DNA of 64,000 bases from NCBI RefSeq assembly GCF_014283215.1, contig NZ_JACOMF010000023.1:1-64000 (forward strand), given 5' to 3'. The position numbers and the translations under genes were made by a program. Shown in pieces: positions 1 through 8,912 of the stretch (position 1 is the stretch's first letter; each line of letters opens with the position of its first letter). Origin of the DNA: Siccirubricoccus deserti. Its GTDB lineage: Bacteria; Pseudomonadota; Alphaproteobacteria; Acetobacterales; Acetobacteraceae. The notes beneath the pieces are model-generated. The model was not told where the DNA came from. It saw nothing but the letters and a program-made list of their open reading frames with translations, and made no database searches.

Positions 1-33
1 GGCGCGTAGATCTTCGGACAGGGTTCTCGCCAT
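1..33 (-). mobile_element. IS630-type transposase, N-terminal 11 codons only (cut by window edge)
   Basis: Reading the minus strand from an ATG at 33 gives MARTLSEDLRA before the window ends. This opening is characteristic of IS630-family transposases in Acetobacteraceae and Methylobacteriaceae, where it leads into a helix-turn-helix domain. Only 11 residues are visible, so the call rests on recognition of the opening. It could be another protein. The sequence upstream of the start (34-130) would hold the inverted repeat of the element, but I cannot define its end. Confidence 0.5.
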
Positions 34-368
34 GCAAGCTGGCCTCCGTGCCCAGCAGGCACGGTGAATCAGATTTCGCGCCGGGCGGGAATCCTCAGCG
101 ACTCTGAATGGTCAGATTTCGCTCTAGCTGTGTTCGGTTGGCCGGCGGCAGCCATGCGTCCGGGGCGGCAGCATTCCGAGGCGATGCAGCAGCGCCTCGA
201 ACAGCCGCTGGTTCCGGATTCTCTGTCACCCGTCATCAGCCTACCGCCATTGGTCCGTCGCTTCCTCGCCCAGGTTGTTGATCAATGCGAGCGCGGGCTG
301 GCAACGGCATTGCCGGCCCGCCGCTTCCGCCGCAGACTCGGCCGGTCCAGGAAAGAACGAGGCATCCC
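34..368. other. Intergenic stretch between transposase start and cyclase gene
   Basis: No convincing gene is seen. An 11-bp direct repeat (tcagatttcgc) occurs at 69-79 and 112-122, 43 bp apart, which might belong to the end of the insertion element or to its target region. Open frames crossing this interval lack a good ribosome binding site and resemble no family I know. Confidence 0.4.
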
Positions 369-1346
369 ATGCCCCCACGCTATGCTGATTTGCCGCGCCC
401 CGAGGATGGTTCCGGCCTGCCCCTCGCCTGGGGCGTCTGGGGACCGGAGGATGAGATTGGCACGCTGAACCGCATCACCGCCGCGACTGTCGCGGCCGCA
501 GCCGGTGAGATCCGCGACGGCCGCCGCTTCAACCTGAACCTGCCGCTGGATGAGCCTTTTGGTGCGACCCACCAGGGCAGCCACCGCCGCCGCGCCGCCC
601 CCAGCCCGACACTGATCGCCGATGAGCAGCCCGGGCGATTGATCCGCGACGACAAGCTGGACGGCTTCTGGTTACAGGGCAGCACGCAATGGGACGGGCT
701 TTCGCATTTCGCCGATCCCTACCACGGCTTCTATAATCACGCCCCGGTCAGCGCCGTGGTGCATGGCGCCGAAAGTCGCAACGGCATCGACAAGGCACTG
801 CGCCATGGCATCGCCGGGCGCTGCGTGCTGGCCGATCTGGCGCGGCATTTCGCCCGGATCGGCCGTGACTGGGGCCCGCTCGGGGCTCGGCGAGCCAGCG
901 CGGTGGAGGTGGAGGCCTGTCTCAAGGCGCAGGGTGTTGCGCTGCGCCCGGGCGATATCCTGCTGGTCCGCACCGGCTGGCTGGAGGCCTTCCGTGCCGC
1001 GCCGGATGTCGACGCACGCGACCAGCTGATCCGCGGCACCAACAAGGGCCAGGACTACAGCGGGTTGTCAGGTGGCGAGGATATGTGGCGCTTCCTCTGG
1101 GACCAGGGAGTGGCCGCGACCTGCGCCGACAACCCGACCGTCGAGGTCTGGCCGTACTTCCCCTGGAAGCCGACCCTGCATTGGGGGATTGCCCGGCTGG
1201 GCCTCGTCCTCGGCGAGTTCTTCGATTTCGAGGCGCTGGCGGCGGATAGCGCGGCGAGTGGCCGTTACACGGCCTTCTTCACCGCGGCGCCGCTGCATCT
1301 GCGGGGCGGCGTCGGCTCGCCAGGGAATGCGCTGGCGATCAGATAG
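369..1346 (+). CDS. Cyclase family protein (kynurenine-formamidase-like metal hydrolase)
   Basis: The 325-residue product belongs to the cyclase/kynurenine formamidase superfamily (PF04199), metal-dependent hydrolases acting on amide or lactone bonds. The usual HxGTHxDxP metal motif is present in the variant STQWDGLSHFADP near residues 105-117, typical of the TQFDALAH subgroup of 'putative cyclases'. The substrate cannot be told from sequence. An in-frame start lies upstream at 285, but the ATG at 369 follows a GAGG ribosome site by about 7 bases and the protein then begins at the family's usual N-terminus. It stands alone, convergent with the OmpA gene and separated from it by a long hairpin. 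Confidence 0.8.
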   Translation: MPPRYADLPRPEDGSGLPLAWGVWGPEDEIGTLNRITAATVAAAAGEIRDGRRFNLNLPLDEPFGATHQGSHRRRAAPSPTLIADEQPGRLIRDDKLDGFWLQGSTQWDGLSHFADPYHGFYNHAPVSAVVHGAESRNGIDKALRHGIAGRCVLADLARHFARIGRDWGPLGARRASAVEVEACLKAQGVALRPGDILLVRTGWLEAFRAAPDVDARDQLIRGTNKGQDYSGLSGGEDMWRFLWDQGVAATCADNPTVEVWPYFPWKPTLHWGIARLGLVLGEFFDFEALAADSAASGRYTAFFTAAPLHLRGGVGSPGNALAIR

Positions 1347-1418
1347 TCAGGGCCGCAATGCAGAAAGGGCACCTTGCAGCGCCCTTTCCGGCCGGAATGT
1401 GGGGTTGGGCCTGCTGGC

Positions 1419-1466
1419 TAGAGCGGTTTCACGCAGGCTGAAATCAGTCTGCGTGAAACCGCTCTA
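1419..1466. repeat. Perfect 18-bp inverted repeat between convergent genes
   Basis: Arms 1419-1436 and 1449-1466 are perfectly complementary and enclose 12 bases that can themselves pair (ctga/tcag). The right arm ends exactly on the TAG stop codon of the minus-strand OmpA gene. It could act as a bidirectional terminator, although there is no T tract. Its 'agcggttt' arm ends resemble other palindromic elements in this window (24508, 26878, 35024, 49441, 59414, 61344), so I treat it as a member of a dispersed family. Confidence 0.75.
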
Positions 1467-2558
1467 GCGCAGAACGATCTCGACGCGGCGGTTCTGTGGC
1501 TCGCGCACGCCATCGGCGGTCGGCACCAGCGGGCGGCTCTCGCCGAAGGCGGTGACGGTGATGGCGGTGCGGGCAACGCCGTGGCGGACCAGCTCGGCCG
1601 CCACCGCATCGGCGCGGCGCTGCGACAGGTGCTGGTTGTACTGCGGCGTGCCGGAGCGGTCGGCGTGCCCGGCCACTTCGATGCGGGTGGACTGCACCCG
1701 CGGCGCGGCGGCGGCGGCCTCGGCGACGATCTGCCGGGCGCGGTCGGTCAGGTCGGCCCGATCCCAATCGAAGAACACCAGATAGGTGCGGGCGATGCTG
1801 GGCTCCGGCGCAACCGGGGCGGCCGGGGCCGCGACCAGCGCCGGGGCCGGGGCGTTGAAGGCGTAGCGCAGGCCGATCAGCACGCTGTGGTTTGAGGTCG
1901 GCAGCTTGACCGAGCCCGGTACGGTGGCGTTGGCCGGGCCGGCGGTGCGGCCGATGTTGAAGCTGCCGTCCAGCGCGCCGAGATAGCGGTACTCCGTGGT
2001 CAGCGACAGGCCGGGCGTGATGCTGCCAAGGCCCCAGGCGGCGCCGACGATGGCCTGGTAAGCGAATTCACCACTGGTGTCGTCGATCCGATAGGCCGAG
2101 CCGCCGGTGTTGAGGCGGATGCTGCTCAACTCGCTCCAGAGGTATCCGACACCGCCGCCGATATAGGGCCGAACCGCGGAGGGCGAGGCGCCGAAGCTCG
2201 ACATGTCGAAGTCGAACAGCAGATTTGCCATGGCGCCGTACTGGTTCAGGTAGCCGCTGCTGCCGATCTGGCCGGCGCCGCTCACCACCTTCTGGATCTC
2301 ACTGTTGCGGATGCTGCCCTCGACCTCCGCACGGAAGCCGTTGCCGAAGCCCCAGCCCAGGCTGGCGACGCCAGCCACGCCGATGTCATCGTCATGGAAA
2401 CGGATGCCGCGGCTGGCTTGGTCGTGCCACATGTTGATGCCGGTACCAGCGCCGACATAGAGGCCCGAAACCGGCTGCGCCTGCACCGCGCCCGATAGGC
2501 CGAAGGCCAGGGGCAGCGCAAGGCAGGAGGCAGCGAGCAGGGCGTGGCGTAGGGACAT
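1464..2558 (-). CDS. OmpA family outer-membrane protein (beta-barrel plus peptidoglycan-binding domain)
   Basis: The 364-residue protein starts with a clear signal peptide ending near VQAQP. An N-terminal outer-membrane beta-barrel follows, with alternating aromatic/glycine strands (GLYVGAGTGINM, SLGWGFGNGFRAEVEG) and a GLRYAF strand near residue 235. After a Pro/Ala linker comes an OmpA C-terminal domain at about 257-364 with the peptidoglycan-binding pattern HADRSG...YNQHLSQRRA and a terminal RRVEIVLR. It should anchor the outer membrane to the cell wall. The ATG at 2558 is preferred over the one at 2564 because GGAG lies 6 bases upstream of it. Confidence 0.9.
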   Translation of the reverse strand: MSLRHALLAASCLALPLAFGLSGAVQAQPVSGLYVGAGTGINMWHDQASRGIRFHDDDIGVAGVASLGWGFGNGFRAEVEGSIRNSEIQKVVSGAGQIGSSGYLNQYGAMANLLFDFDMSSFGASPSAVRPYIGGGVGYLWSELSSIRLNTGGSAYRIDDTSGEFAYQAIVGAAWGLGSITPGLSLTTEYRYLGALDGSFNIGRTAGPANATVPGSVKLPTSNHSVLIGLRYAFNAPAPALVAAPAAPVAPEPSIARTYLVFFDWDRADLTDRARQIVAEAAAAAPRVQSTRIEVAGHADRSGTPQYNQHLSQRRADAVAAELVRHGVARTAITVTAFGESRPLVPTADGVREPQNRRVEIVLR

Positions 2559-2716
2559 CAGCATCTCCGGCGCGTAGGGCAGGATCAAGGACCAGCCGGA
2601 TCGATCCGACCCGGTCCGCAAACTTACTTGGCACCCAAGCGTGAAAATGCCCGGGTGAAAAGCAGCATCTTCTTTGTATCCCAACGAAATTCTGACAATA
2701 ACGCGAGGCATGGCCG

Positions 2717-3487
2717 CTACCGGCAAGGCACCTGCGTGGGGCTTGCCAGCCGCGTGGTGAGCGCCTCGACATCGCGCGCGGCGACGCAGTCGGGATGACG
2801 GGTGAGCAGCGGGGTCTGCCGGCGGATCGCCTCCGGTACCTTCGGGTCCCGCCGGATCACCCCGGCCAGCGGCACGCCGGCCCCGAGAAAACCACGACAG
2901 GCGCGATCCAGCGCCTGCCAAGTGCGCTCCCCGCCGGCCGCGTCGCGCGCCTGGTTGACCACCACGCTGGCGGCGCCGCCGGGCCGATCGCGGCGGTGCA
3001 GCTTCAGCACGGCGTAGGCGTCGGTCAGGCTGGTCGGCTCCTCGGTCGCCACCACCAGCAGCAGGTCGGCCGCTGCGGCGAGACGGCGCACTCCCTGATC
3101 CAGCCCGGCGCCGAGGTCGATCACCACCTCCTGCCAAAGGCCCGCGGCACCGCGCAGCGCCACCAGCAGCCGGGCGAAGCCCTCACTGCCGACCACCGCC
3201 AGGGCGCCCGAGCCGGAGCGGCCGGCCAGGATGTCAAAGCCGCCGGGATGCGGCACCACCGCCTCGGCCAATGCCTGGCCGCCGAGGATCACCCCGGCGA
3301 TATCCGCGGCCGGATCAAGGCCGAGTTGCACATCGACATTGGCCAGGCCGAGGTCGGCATCGACCAGCAGCACCCGCCGCCCTGACCGGGCCAGCGCCTG
3401 GGCCAGGGTGATGGCAAGCCAGGTCTTGCCGACGCCGCCCTTGCCCGAGGCGATGGCAAGGATGCGGCCGGCAGCGGGCGGGGTCAT
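2717..3487 (-). CDS. flhG: MinD/ParA-type ATPase, FlhG-like flagellar number regulator
   Basis: This 256-residue protein begins with the deviant Walker A motif SGKGGVGKTW near residue 14. It continues with VDADLGLANVD, the layout of the MinD/FlhG branch of SIMIBI ATPases. FlhG works with FlhF at the cell pole to limit flagellar number. It is the last gene of the flagellar operon and its start overlaps the end of flhF by 4 bases (ATGA), indicating translational coupling. The C-terminal amphipathic helix typical of MinD is not obvious. A generic MinD/ParA role is the alternative, but the context favours FlhG. Confidence 0.82.
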   Translation of the reverse strand: MTPPAAGRILAIASGKGGVGKTWLAITLAQALARSGRRVLLVDADLGLANVDVQLGLDPAADIAGVILGGQALAEAVVPHPGGFDILAGRSGSGALAVVGSEGFARLLVALRGAAGLWQEVVIDLGAGLDQGVRRLAAAADLLLVVATEEPTSLTDAYAVLKLHRRDRPGGAASVVVNQARDAAGGERTWQALDRACRGFLGAGVPLAGVIRRDPKVPEAIRRQTPLLTRHPDCVAARDVEALTTRLASPTQVPCR

Positions 3488-4392
3488 GCGGCAAACTCCG
3501 GGATGGCCGTCAATGCGGCCGGGGGCGCGCCGCCGAGGCGCGCCGCCAGCCAGGCGGCATCGATGCCGACGAGGCCCTCTGCTGCGCTGGGGCCGATGCC
3601 GGCCTCGGTCAGCGCCAGCCCGGCGGCCGCGGCGGCCAGCACCCCGCCCAGCCGGCGGGTGCTGTCCAGCCGGGTTGGCAGCAAATGGCGGGCGCCGAGG
3701 GCGGCGAAGCCGCGCGCCAGCTCACTGGCCTCATCGACGTCCAGGCCGGCGGGCAGCACCAGGATGATGGCGGCATCGGCGGCCCGGGCCAAGCCGAGCA
3801 GCGACGCCGCCGCCGCAGGGTCGAAGGGGTCGCAGCCGGCGGTGTCGATCAGCGCCGCCTGACCCGGGCTGCGCCGTGCCAGCGCCTTCACCAGAGTGCC
3901 CGGCTGCGGCGCCACCGTCAGGGTAAGACCCAGCACCCGCGTGAAGGCGGCCAGCTGTTCCACCGCGCCGGCTCGGGCGCCATCGGTGGTGACCACCAGC
4001 GGTGCGCCGCCGCATAGTACGGCGCGGGTCGCTAGCTTGGCGCAACTCAAGGTCTTGCCGCCGCCGGGCGGGCCGGCCAGCAGCAGCGGCCGGCCGGCGC
4101 TGTCCGGCAGTGGTGCGAAGCCGATCGCTTCGGCCAGCCGCTCCGCCAGCACACCCTCGGCAAGTCGGGCGGCGAGTGCCGGCGGCAGGTTGTGGCGGGC
4201 CAGCGGCGCCGGCGCCACCACCATGGGGGAGGGCGGGATCAGCACCGGCTCGGCCGGCTCCAGAGCTGCGGTCACCTCGACGCCGCTGCGGGTGCGGCGG
4301 GTCTCCAGGATAACCGCCTCCTCACCCAGTTCGGCACGGACCAGTGCCATGGCCTCGGCGATGCGGCTGGCATGGAACAGCTTCAGCCGCAT
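3484..4392 (-). CDS. flhF: Flagellar biosynthesis SRP-type GTPase FlhF (short form)
   Basis: The start MRLKLFHASRIAEAMALVRAE is the usual FlhF opening. The G domain shows G1 GPPGGGKTLSCAKLA, a degenerate G2 (DGARAGAVEQL where DTYRxGAxEQL is usual), G3 DTAG and G4 TRLD in place of TKLD. At 302 residues it is shorter than typical FlhF (about 350-450), because the basic central region is reduced. FlhF sets the polar position of the flagellum. It lies between flhA and flhG, 25 bases after flhA. Confidence 0.85.
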   Translation of the reverse strand: MRLKLFHASRIAEAMALVRAELGEEAVILETRRTRSGVEVTAALEPAEPVLIPPSPMVVAPAPLARHNLPPALAARLAEGVLAERLAEAIGFAPLPDSAGRPLLLAGPPGGGKTLSCAKLATRAVLCGGAPLVVTTDGARAGAVEQLAAFTRVLGLTLTVAPQPGTLVKALARRSPGQAALIDTAGCDPFDPAAAASLLGLARAADAAIILVLPAGLDVDEASELARGFAALGARHLLPTRLDSTRRLGGVLAAAAAGLALTEAGIGPSAAEGLVGIDAAWLAARLGGAPPAALTAIPEFAA

Positions 4393-4417
4393 GCGGGCAC
4401 AGAGGCTGCGGCGACGG

Positions 4418-6478
4418 TCACAGGCTGCCCACCGTGCGGATTCGGGCGCGCGGGTGGATCTCCTGCTGGCTCAGCACCGTGGTGGCCGGGCGGAAGCGTT
4501 CGACGATGGCGCGGACATGGCCGCGGATGGCGCCGGAGCAGACCAGCACCGGCGTCTCGCCGGCATTGGCGGCGCTGTCGAAGGCATCGCGCAGCCGCTG
4601 CATGAACGCCTGAAGCTGCGACGGCGCCATGGCAAGCTGGCGGTCCTCCGGCGGGCCGGTCAGGCTTTCGGCGAAGGCCATCTCCCATTCCGCGGAGAGC
4701 GCGATCAGCGGCACGTAGCCCTGCGGCCCGCGCGCCGCTTCGGAGAGCTGCCGCGCCAGCCGCACCCGCACCACCGCGATCAGCGCAGGGATGCTGCGCT
4801 GGCCGCCGGCGCTGGCCTCCTGCACGCCTTCCAAGATGGTCGGCAGGTCGCGGATGGAGACGCGCTCGGCCAGCAGCGACTGCAAGACCCGTTGCAACCC
4901 GCCGACGCCGATCTGCGAGGGGATGATGTCGGCGACCAGCTTCTGGTGCTCCTTCGGCAGCTCATCCAGCAGCTTCTGGGTCTCGCTGAAGGACAGCAGC
5001 TCCGGCATGTGGTCGCGCACCGTCTCGGTCAGGTGGGTTGCCAGCACCCCGGCGCAATCGACCACGGTGCAGCCGCGCGCCAGCGCCTCGTCGCGCAGCC
5101 CCTCCTCGATCCAGAGGGCGGGGAGGCCGAAGGTGGGCTCCGTCGTGCGCTCTCCCTGCAGGGCCGGGATCTGGCCGGAGGGGTCGATGGCAAGGTGCAG
5201 CGGCGGGCGCAGACGACCGCGGCCGGCCTCGATCTCCTTCACCCGCAGGATGTAGGTATCGGGCGGCAGTTCCAGATTGTCCTGGATCCGCACGCTGGGT
5301 AGTACGAAGCCCATTTCCTGCGCCATGGCGCGGCGGAGGCCGCGGATCTGCTCGGTCAGCCGCGGCGCCTCGCCGGCCGCCAGCGACAGCAGCCCGTAGC
5401 CGAGCTCGAGCCGCAGCAGGTCGAGCCGCAGGGCTTCGGCGACCGGCGGCTCCCCCGGCGGCGGCGGTGGCGGGGCCGGTGCCTGGGCGGCCTTCGCGGC
5501 GGCCTCCCGCGTGGTCCAGGCGGCGGCGGCGGCGGCGCTGGCCAGTGCCAGGAAGGGCAGCAGCGGCATCCCCGGCAGCAGCCCAAGCACCCCGGCGGCG
5601 CCACCCGCCAGCGCCATCGGCTTCCAGCCGCCGAGTTGGCGGCCCATCACCTCATCGCTGCGCTCCTGACCGGAGCCCTTGGTGACGACGATGCCAGCGG
5701 CGACCGAGACCAGCAGCGCCGGGATCTGGCTGACCAGCCCGTCGCCGACGGTCAGCATGGAGAAGGTGGTCGCCGCCTCGGCCACCGGCAGCCCATGCCG
5801 CAGCATGCCGATGGCGACCCCGCCTGCCAGGTTGATGACGGTGACGATCAGCCCGGCGATGGCATCGCCGCGGACGAATTTGGCGGCACCATCCATGGCG
5901 CCGTGGAAGGCGCTCTCCTGCTCCAGCTCGCTGCGGCGCAGCCGGGCGGTGGGCTCGTCGATCAGGCCGGAGGAGAGGTCGGCGTCGATCGCCATCTGCT
6001 TGCCCGGCATGGCGTCCAGGCTGAACCGCGCCGCCACCTCGGCAATGCGGCCGGAGCCCTTGGTGACGACCATGAAATTCACCACCAGCAGGATGGCGAA
6101 GACGATCAGCCCCACCACCACATCGCCGCCCATGAGGAAGCCGCCGAAGGCCGCCACCACATGGCCCGCGGCCTGCGGCCCCTCATGCCCGTGGGTCAGG
6201 ATGATGCGGGTGGTGGCGACGTTCAGCGCCAGCCGCAGCAGGGTGGAGAGCAGCAGGATCTGCGGGAAGGCGGTGAAGTCGAGCGGCCGCTGCAGGAACA
6301 GCGCCACCATCAGGATCAGCACGGAAATGGTGATGGACAGCGCCAGCGCGCCATCCAGCAGCAGGACCGGCAGCGGGATGATGAGCACCGCCAGCAGCAG
6401 CGCCACGCCGAGGGCGAGCACCACATCGCCGCCTGGCCTGACCAGGCGCAGCCAGCCCGGCAGCGCGATGGCGCCCAT
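4418..6478 (-). CDS. flhA: Flagellar export gate protein FlhA
   Basis: The protein of 686 residues has an N-terminal membrane half with about eight hydrophobic segments. It carries the FHIPEP-family signature around KGSGRIAEVAARFSLDAMPGKQMAIDADL. A Pro-rich linker then leads to the cytoplasmic domain, including LVCSGAIRGHVRAIVERF near the end. FlhA forms the nonameric export gate of the flagellar type III secretion system. A GTG at 6481 immediately precedes the ATG at 6478 and neither has a clear Shine-Dalgarno site. The gene starts 22 bases after flbD, within the flagellar operon. Confidence 0.95.
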   Translation of the reverse strand: MGAIALPGWLRLVRPGGDVVLALGVALLLAVLIIPLPVLLLDGALALSITISVLILMVALFLQRPLDFTAFPQILLLSTLLRLALNVATTRIILTHGHEGPQAAGHVVAAFGGFLMGGDVVVGLIVFAILLVVNFMVVTKGSGRIAEVAARFSLDAMPGKQMAIDADLSSGLIDEPTARLRRSELEQESAFHGAMDGAAKFVRGDAIAGLIVTVINLAGGVAIGMLRHGLPVAEAATTFSMLTVGDGLVSQIPALLVSVAAGIVVTKGSGQERSDEVMGRQLGGWKPMALAGGAAGVLGLLPGMPLLPFLALASAAAAAAWTTREAAAKAAQAPAPPPPPPGEPPVAEALRLDLLRLELGYGLLSLAAGEAPRLTEQIRGLRRAMAQEMGFVLPSVRIQDNLELPPDTYILRVKEIEAGRGRLRPPLHLAIDPSGQIPALQGERTTEPTFGLPALWIEEGLRDEALARGCTVVDCAGVLATHLTETVRDHMPELLSFSETQKLLDELPKEHQKLVADIIPSQIGVGGLQRVLQSLLAERVSIRDLPTILEGVQEASAGGQRSIPALIAVVRVRLARQLSEAARGPQGYVPLIALSAEWEMAFAESLTGPPEDRQLAMAPSQLQAFMQRLRDAFDSAANAGETPVLVCSGAIRGHVRAIVERFRPATTVLSQQEIHPRARIRTVGSL

Positions 6479-6499
6479 CACACGACGCCTGCGCGGCGC

Positions 6500-7885
6500 T
6501 CAGGCACCGGCAGGCCAGCCGACCGGCAGCAGCGCCGGCTGGGTCGCCGGCACCGGTACGCCCTGGGCGCGGTACTCATGCAGCTTGTTGCGCAGGGTGC
6601 GGATCGAGATGCCGAGAATCTCCGCGGCGCGGGTCCGGTTGCCGAGACAATGGGTCAGCGTCTCCAGGATCAGGTCGCGTTCCACCTCCTCCACCCGCCG
6701 CCCGACCAGGCCGGCGATGCCGCGCGGCGTGGCGGCCGGCGTGGCGGCGGCAGGCGTGGTCTCCGGCGGCGGCGCGGCGCGTGGCGGCAGCGGCGTCAGC
6801 TCGATGGCTTCGGGGCCGATGTCGGGGCCGCGCGCCAGCAGCACGGCGCGATGCAACGTGTTCTCCAGCTCGCGCACATTGCCCGGCCAGGGGTGGTCCA
6901 GCAGCACCGCCTCGGCGGCCGGGGTGAGGCCACGGTGCGGCAGCCCGTTGGCGGTGGCGAAGCGCCGGGCGAAATGCTCGGCCAGGACACGGATATCGGT
7001 TGGCCGCTCACGCAGCGGCGGAATGCGCAGGGTGACGACGTTGAGGCGGAAGAAGAGATCCTCGCGGAACCGCCCAGCCCGAACCTCGGCGCCAAGGTCG
7101 CGGTTGGTCGCCGCCAGCAGCCGGACATCGACCTTTACCGGCGCGCTGCCGCCGAGCCGGTCCACCTCGCGCTCCTGGATGACGCGCAGCAGCTTGGCCT
7201 GCAGCCGCGGGTCCATCTCGCCAATCTCGTCGAGCAGCAGCGTGCCGCCCTCGGCCTGCTCGAACTTGCCCTTGCGGGCGGCGACGGCGCCGCTGAAGGC
7301 GCCCTTCTCATGGCCGAAGAGCTCGCTCTTCAGCAGCGTCTCCGGCAGGGCGGCGCAGTTGATGGCGACAAAGGGTCCGCGCGCGCGGCGGCTTTGGGCA
7401 TGGATGTAGCGCGCCAGCACCTCCTTGCCGGTGCCGCTCTCGCCGCTGATCATCATGCTCGCCTGCGCCTGGGCGAGCTGCCCGGCGCGGCCCAGCAGCG
7501 CGCCCATCGCCGGGTCGCTGTGCACCGGCCCTTCCGTTTCAGCGCTCACCGCCTGAAGCATGGCGGCGATCAGTGCGGCATCCGGTGGCAGGGGCAGGAA
7601 TTCGCGGGCGCCGGCGCGGATCGCCCGCACCGCTGCGGCGGCATCGGCATTATGCCCGCAGGCGATCACCGGGCAGGCGATGCGTTCCAGCGCCAGCTGC
7701 TCCACCAGCCAGCCGAGGTCATGGGTGACGTCGCAGAGCACCAGATCGGCGCCCTCCGCCCGCAGTCGCGCCAGCGCCGCGGCGACCCCCTCCGCATGGT
7801 GAAGCCGGGCGCCGCGGGCGGCGGCGATGCGGGCCGCCTGGCCCAGCTCGGCGTCCAGCGCGCCGATGATCAGCACCCGGGTCAT
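6500..7885 (-). CDS. flbD: Sigma-54-dependent flagellar regulator, FlbD-like
   Basis: The 461-residue protein has an N-terminal receiver-like domain (1-115), a sigma-54 AAA+ domain and a Fis-type helix-turn-helix at the end (NRTRAAEILGISIRTLRNKL). The AAA+ domain shows Walker A GESGTGKE, Walker B GTLLLDEIGEM and an R-finger region. The receiver lacks the paired acidic residues after beta-1 (IIGALDAE) and the conserved Lys after beta-5 (FLPLPP), so phosphorylation may not control it. The sigma-54 contact loop reads GAFSGA rather than the near-universal GAFTGA. In Caulobacter, FlbD switches on class III flagellar genes and represses fliF. Its start overlaps the fliN stop by 4 bases (ATGA). Confidence 0.88.
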   Translation of the reverse strand: MTRVLIIGALDAELGQAARIAAARGARLHHAEGVAAALARLRAEGADLVLCDVTHDLGWLVEQLALERIACPVIACGHNADAAAAVRAIRAGAREFLPLPPDAALIAAMLQAVSAETEGPVHSDPAMGALLGRAGQLAQAQASMMISGESGTGKEVLARYIHAQSRRARGPFVAINCAALPETLLKSELFGHEKGAFSGAVAARKGKFEQAEGGTLLLDEIGEMDPRLQAKLLRVIQEREVDRLGGSAPVKVDVRLLAATNRDLGAEVRAGRFREDLFFRLNVVTLRIPPLRERPTDIRVLAEHFARRFATANGLPHRGLTPAAEAVLLDHPWPGNVRELENTLHRAVLLARGPDIGPEAIELTPLPPRAAPPPETTPAAATPAATPRGIAGLVGRRVEEVERDLILETLTHCLGNRTRAAEILGISIRTLRNKLHEYRAQGVPVPATQPALLPVGWPAGA

Positions 7886-8208
7886 CCCTGGCGATCCGCC
7901 TTGACGATCTCGGTCATGGTGACGCCGAGCCGGTTCTCATCGACCATCACCACCTCGCCGCGCGCGACCAGGCGGTTGTTGACGTAGATGTCCACCGCCT
8001 CGCCGAGCTTGCGGTCGAGCTCGACCACGGCGCCGCGGCCGAGCTTCAGCAGCTGCGACACCTGCATGGTGGCGCGGCCGAGCACCGCGCTGACCTGCAC
8101 CGGGATGTCGTAGACCGCTTCCAGGTCGCGCGCCGAAGGCCCGCCGCCCGGCCGCGCCGCGCCGGCCTCGGCCGCATTCATCGCCTCGAAGGGGCTCTGG
8201 TCCGCCAT
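7882..8208 (-). CDS. fliN: Flagellar motor switch protein FliN
   Basis: The product is 108 residues, the usual length for FliN. It carries the SpoA/CheC-like domain: YDIPVQVSAVLGRATMQVSQLLKLGRG, then DIYVNNRLVARGEVVMVDENRLGVTMTEIV. FliN forms the C-ring with FliG and FliM and binds FliH during export. The ATG at 8208 has GGAG eight bases upstream. An extended open frame upstream is only read-through over fliH. fliM is not in this window. Confidence 0.93.
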   Translation of the reverse strand: MADQSPFEAMNAAEAGAARPGGGPSARDLEAVYDIPVQVSAVLGRATMQVSQLLKLGRGAVVELDRKLGEAVDIYVNNRLVARGEVVMVDENRLGVTMTEIVKADRQG

Positions 8209-8210
8209 GG

Positions 8211-8912
8211 CTAGGGCTCCTGATGGGTGGCATGCAGGTCGAAGGCTGCAAGCATCGCCGCCACCGCCCGGCGGCGCGCGGCGAGCGAGAGGGTGGCGCC
8301 GCCACCCCGCCAGGCGGCCCGCGCATCCCCGGGCGGCAGGGCGGCATCTTCGACGATGGTGAGGCGTGGGTCGGCGATCCGCTCGGCGGTGGCGGCGCCG
8401 AAGCCGGTGGCGACATGCAGGGTCACCGCCGTCGCCTCGGCCAGCAGCGGCGCCAGCGCGGCGGCGAAGGGCGCCACGCATTCCGGCGCCAGCCGCGCCG
8501 CGGCGGCGGGCAGCGCACTGTCCAACGCCTGCAGCAGCAGCCCGGCAAGCGCCGTGGCGCTGGCCTCGGCCGCCGCCGCCAGTGCCGCGTCCTGGCCGGC
8601 GAGGGCGGCAGCGATCGCTTCCAGCGCCGCCGTCTCCCGCGCCGCGAGGCTGGCGGCGGCGGCGGCCAGGCCGGCCGCCTCGCCGGCGGCGTGGCTGGTG
8701 GCGCGGGCCTCCTCCAGCCGCGCCGCCTCGGCCGCGGCGGCAGCCAGGGCGGCGGCTGCGGCGGCGGCCGCGGCCTCGGTGTCGGGCGGCGGCGGAGCAT
8801 CGAAATCCGGCACGGTGAAGCCGCCGGCCGGGGCGCGCCGCGCCGTCGGAACCATTGCCCGCCGCGCCGCCTGATAGGGCTGGAAGCCGAGCAGGAGTGC
8901 GTTGCCGGTCAC
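8211..8912 (-). CDS. fliH: FliH-like flagellar export ATPase regulator
   Basis: Position between fliG and fliN, a long Ala/Glu-rich helical middle (about residues 45-130) and a C-terminal domain of FliH/YscL length identify this 233-residue protein. Sequence conservation is low, as is normal for FliH. FliH dimers hold the FliI ATPase and dock it at the C-ring through FliN. The gene starts with GTG at 8912, overlapping the fliG stop by 4 bases (GTGA). The composition is extremely Ala-rich, so homology has to be confirmed by profile search. Confidence 0.75.
   Translation of the reverse strand: MTGNALLLGFQPYQAARRAMVPTARRAPAGGFTVPDFDAPPPPDTEAAAAAAAAALAAAAAEAARLEEARATSHAAGEAAGLAAAAASLAARETAALEAIAAALAGQDAALAAAAEASATALAGLLLQALDSALPAAAARLAPECVAPFAAALAPLLAEATAVTLHVATGFGAATAERIADPRLTIVEDAALPPGDARAAWRGGGATLSLAARRRAVAAMLAAFDLHATHQEP

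Noticed and set aside
1464-3137. A 557-codon frame that extends the OmpA gene far upstream
   Set aside because: The upstream part runs antisense/out of frame through flhG and the intergenic region. The signal peptide and ribosome site place the start at 2558.
3896-5302. Long plus-strand open frames opposite flhF and flhA
   Set aside because: They are GC-driven shadows of the flagellar genes with low-complexity Arg/Ala content and no ribosome sites.
5636-7987. A 783-codon plus-strand frame opposite flhA and flbD
   Set aside because: It is rich in Gln/His/Asp/Arg as expected from the antisense of GC-rich codons, and the minus-strand proteins are clearly real.
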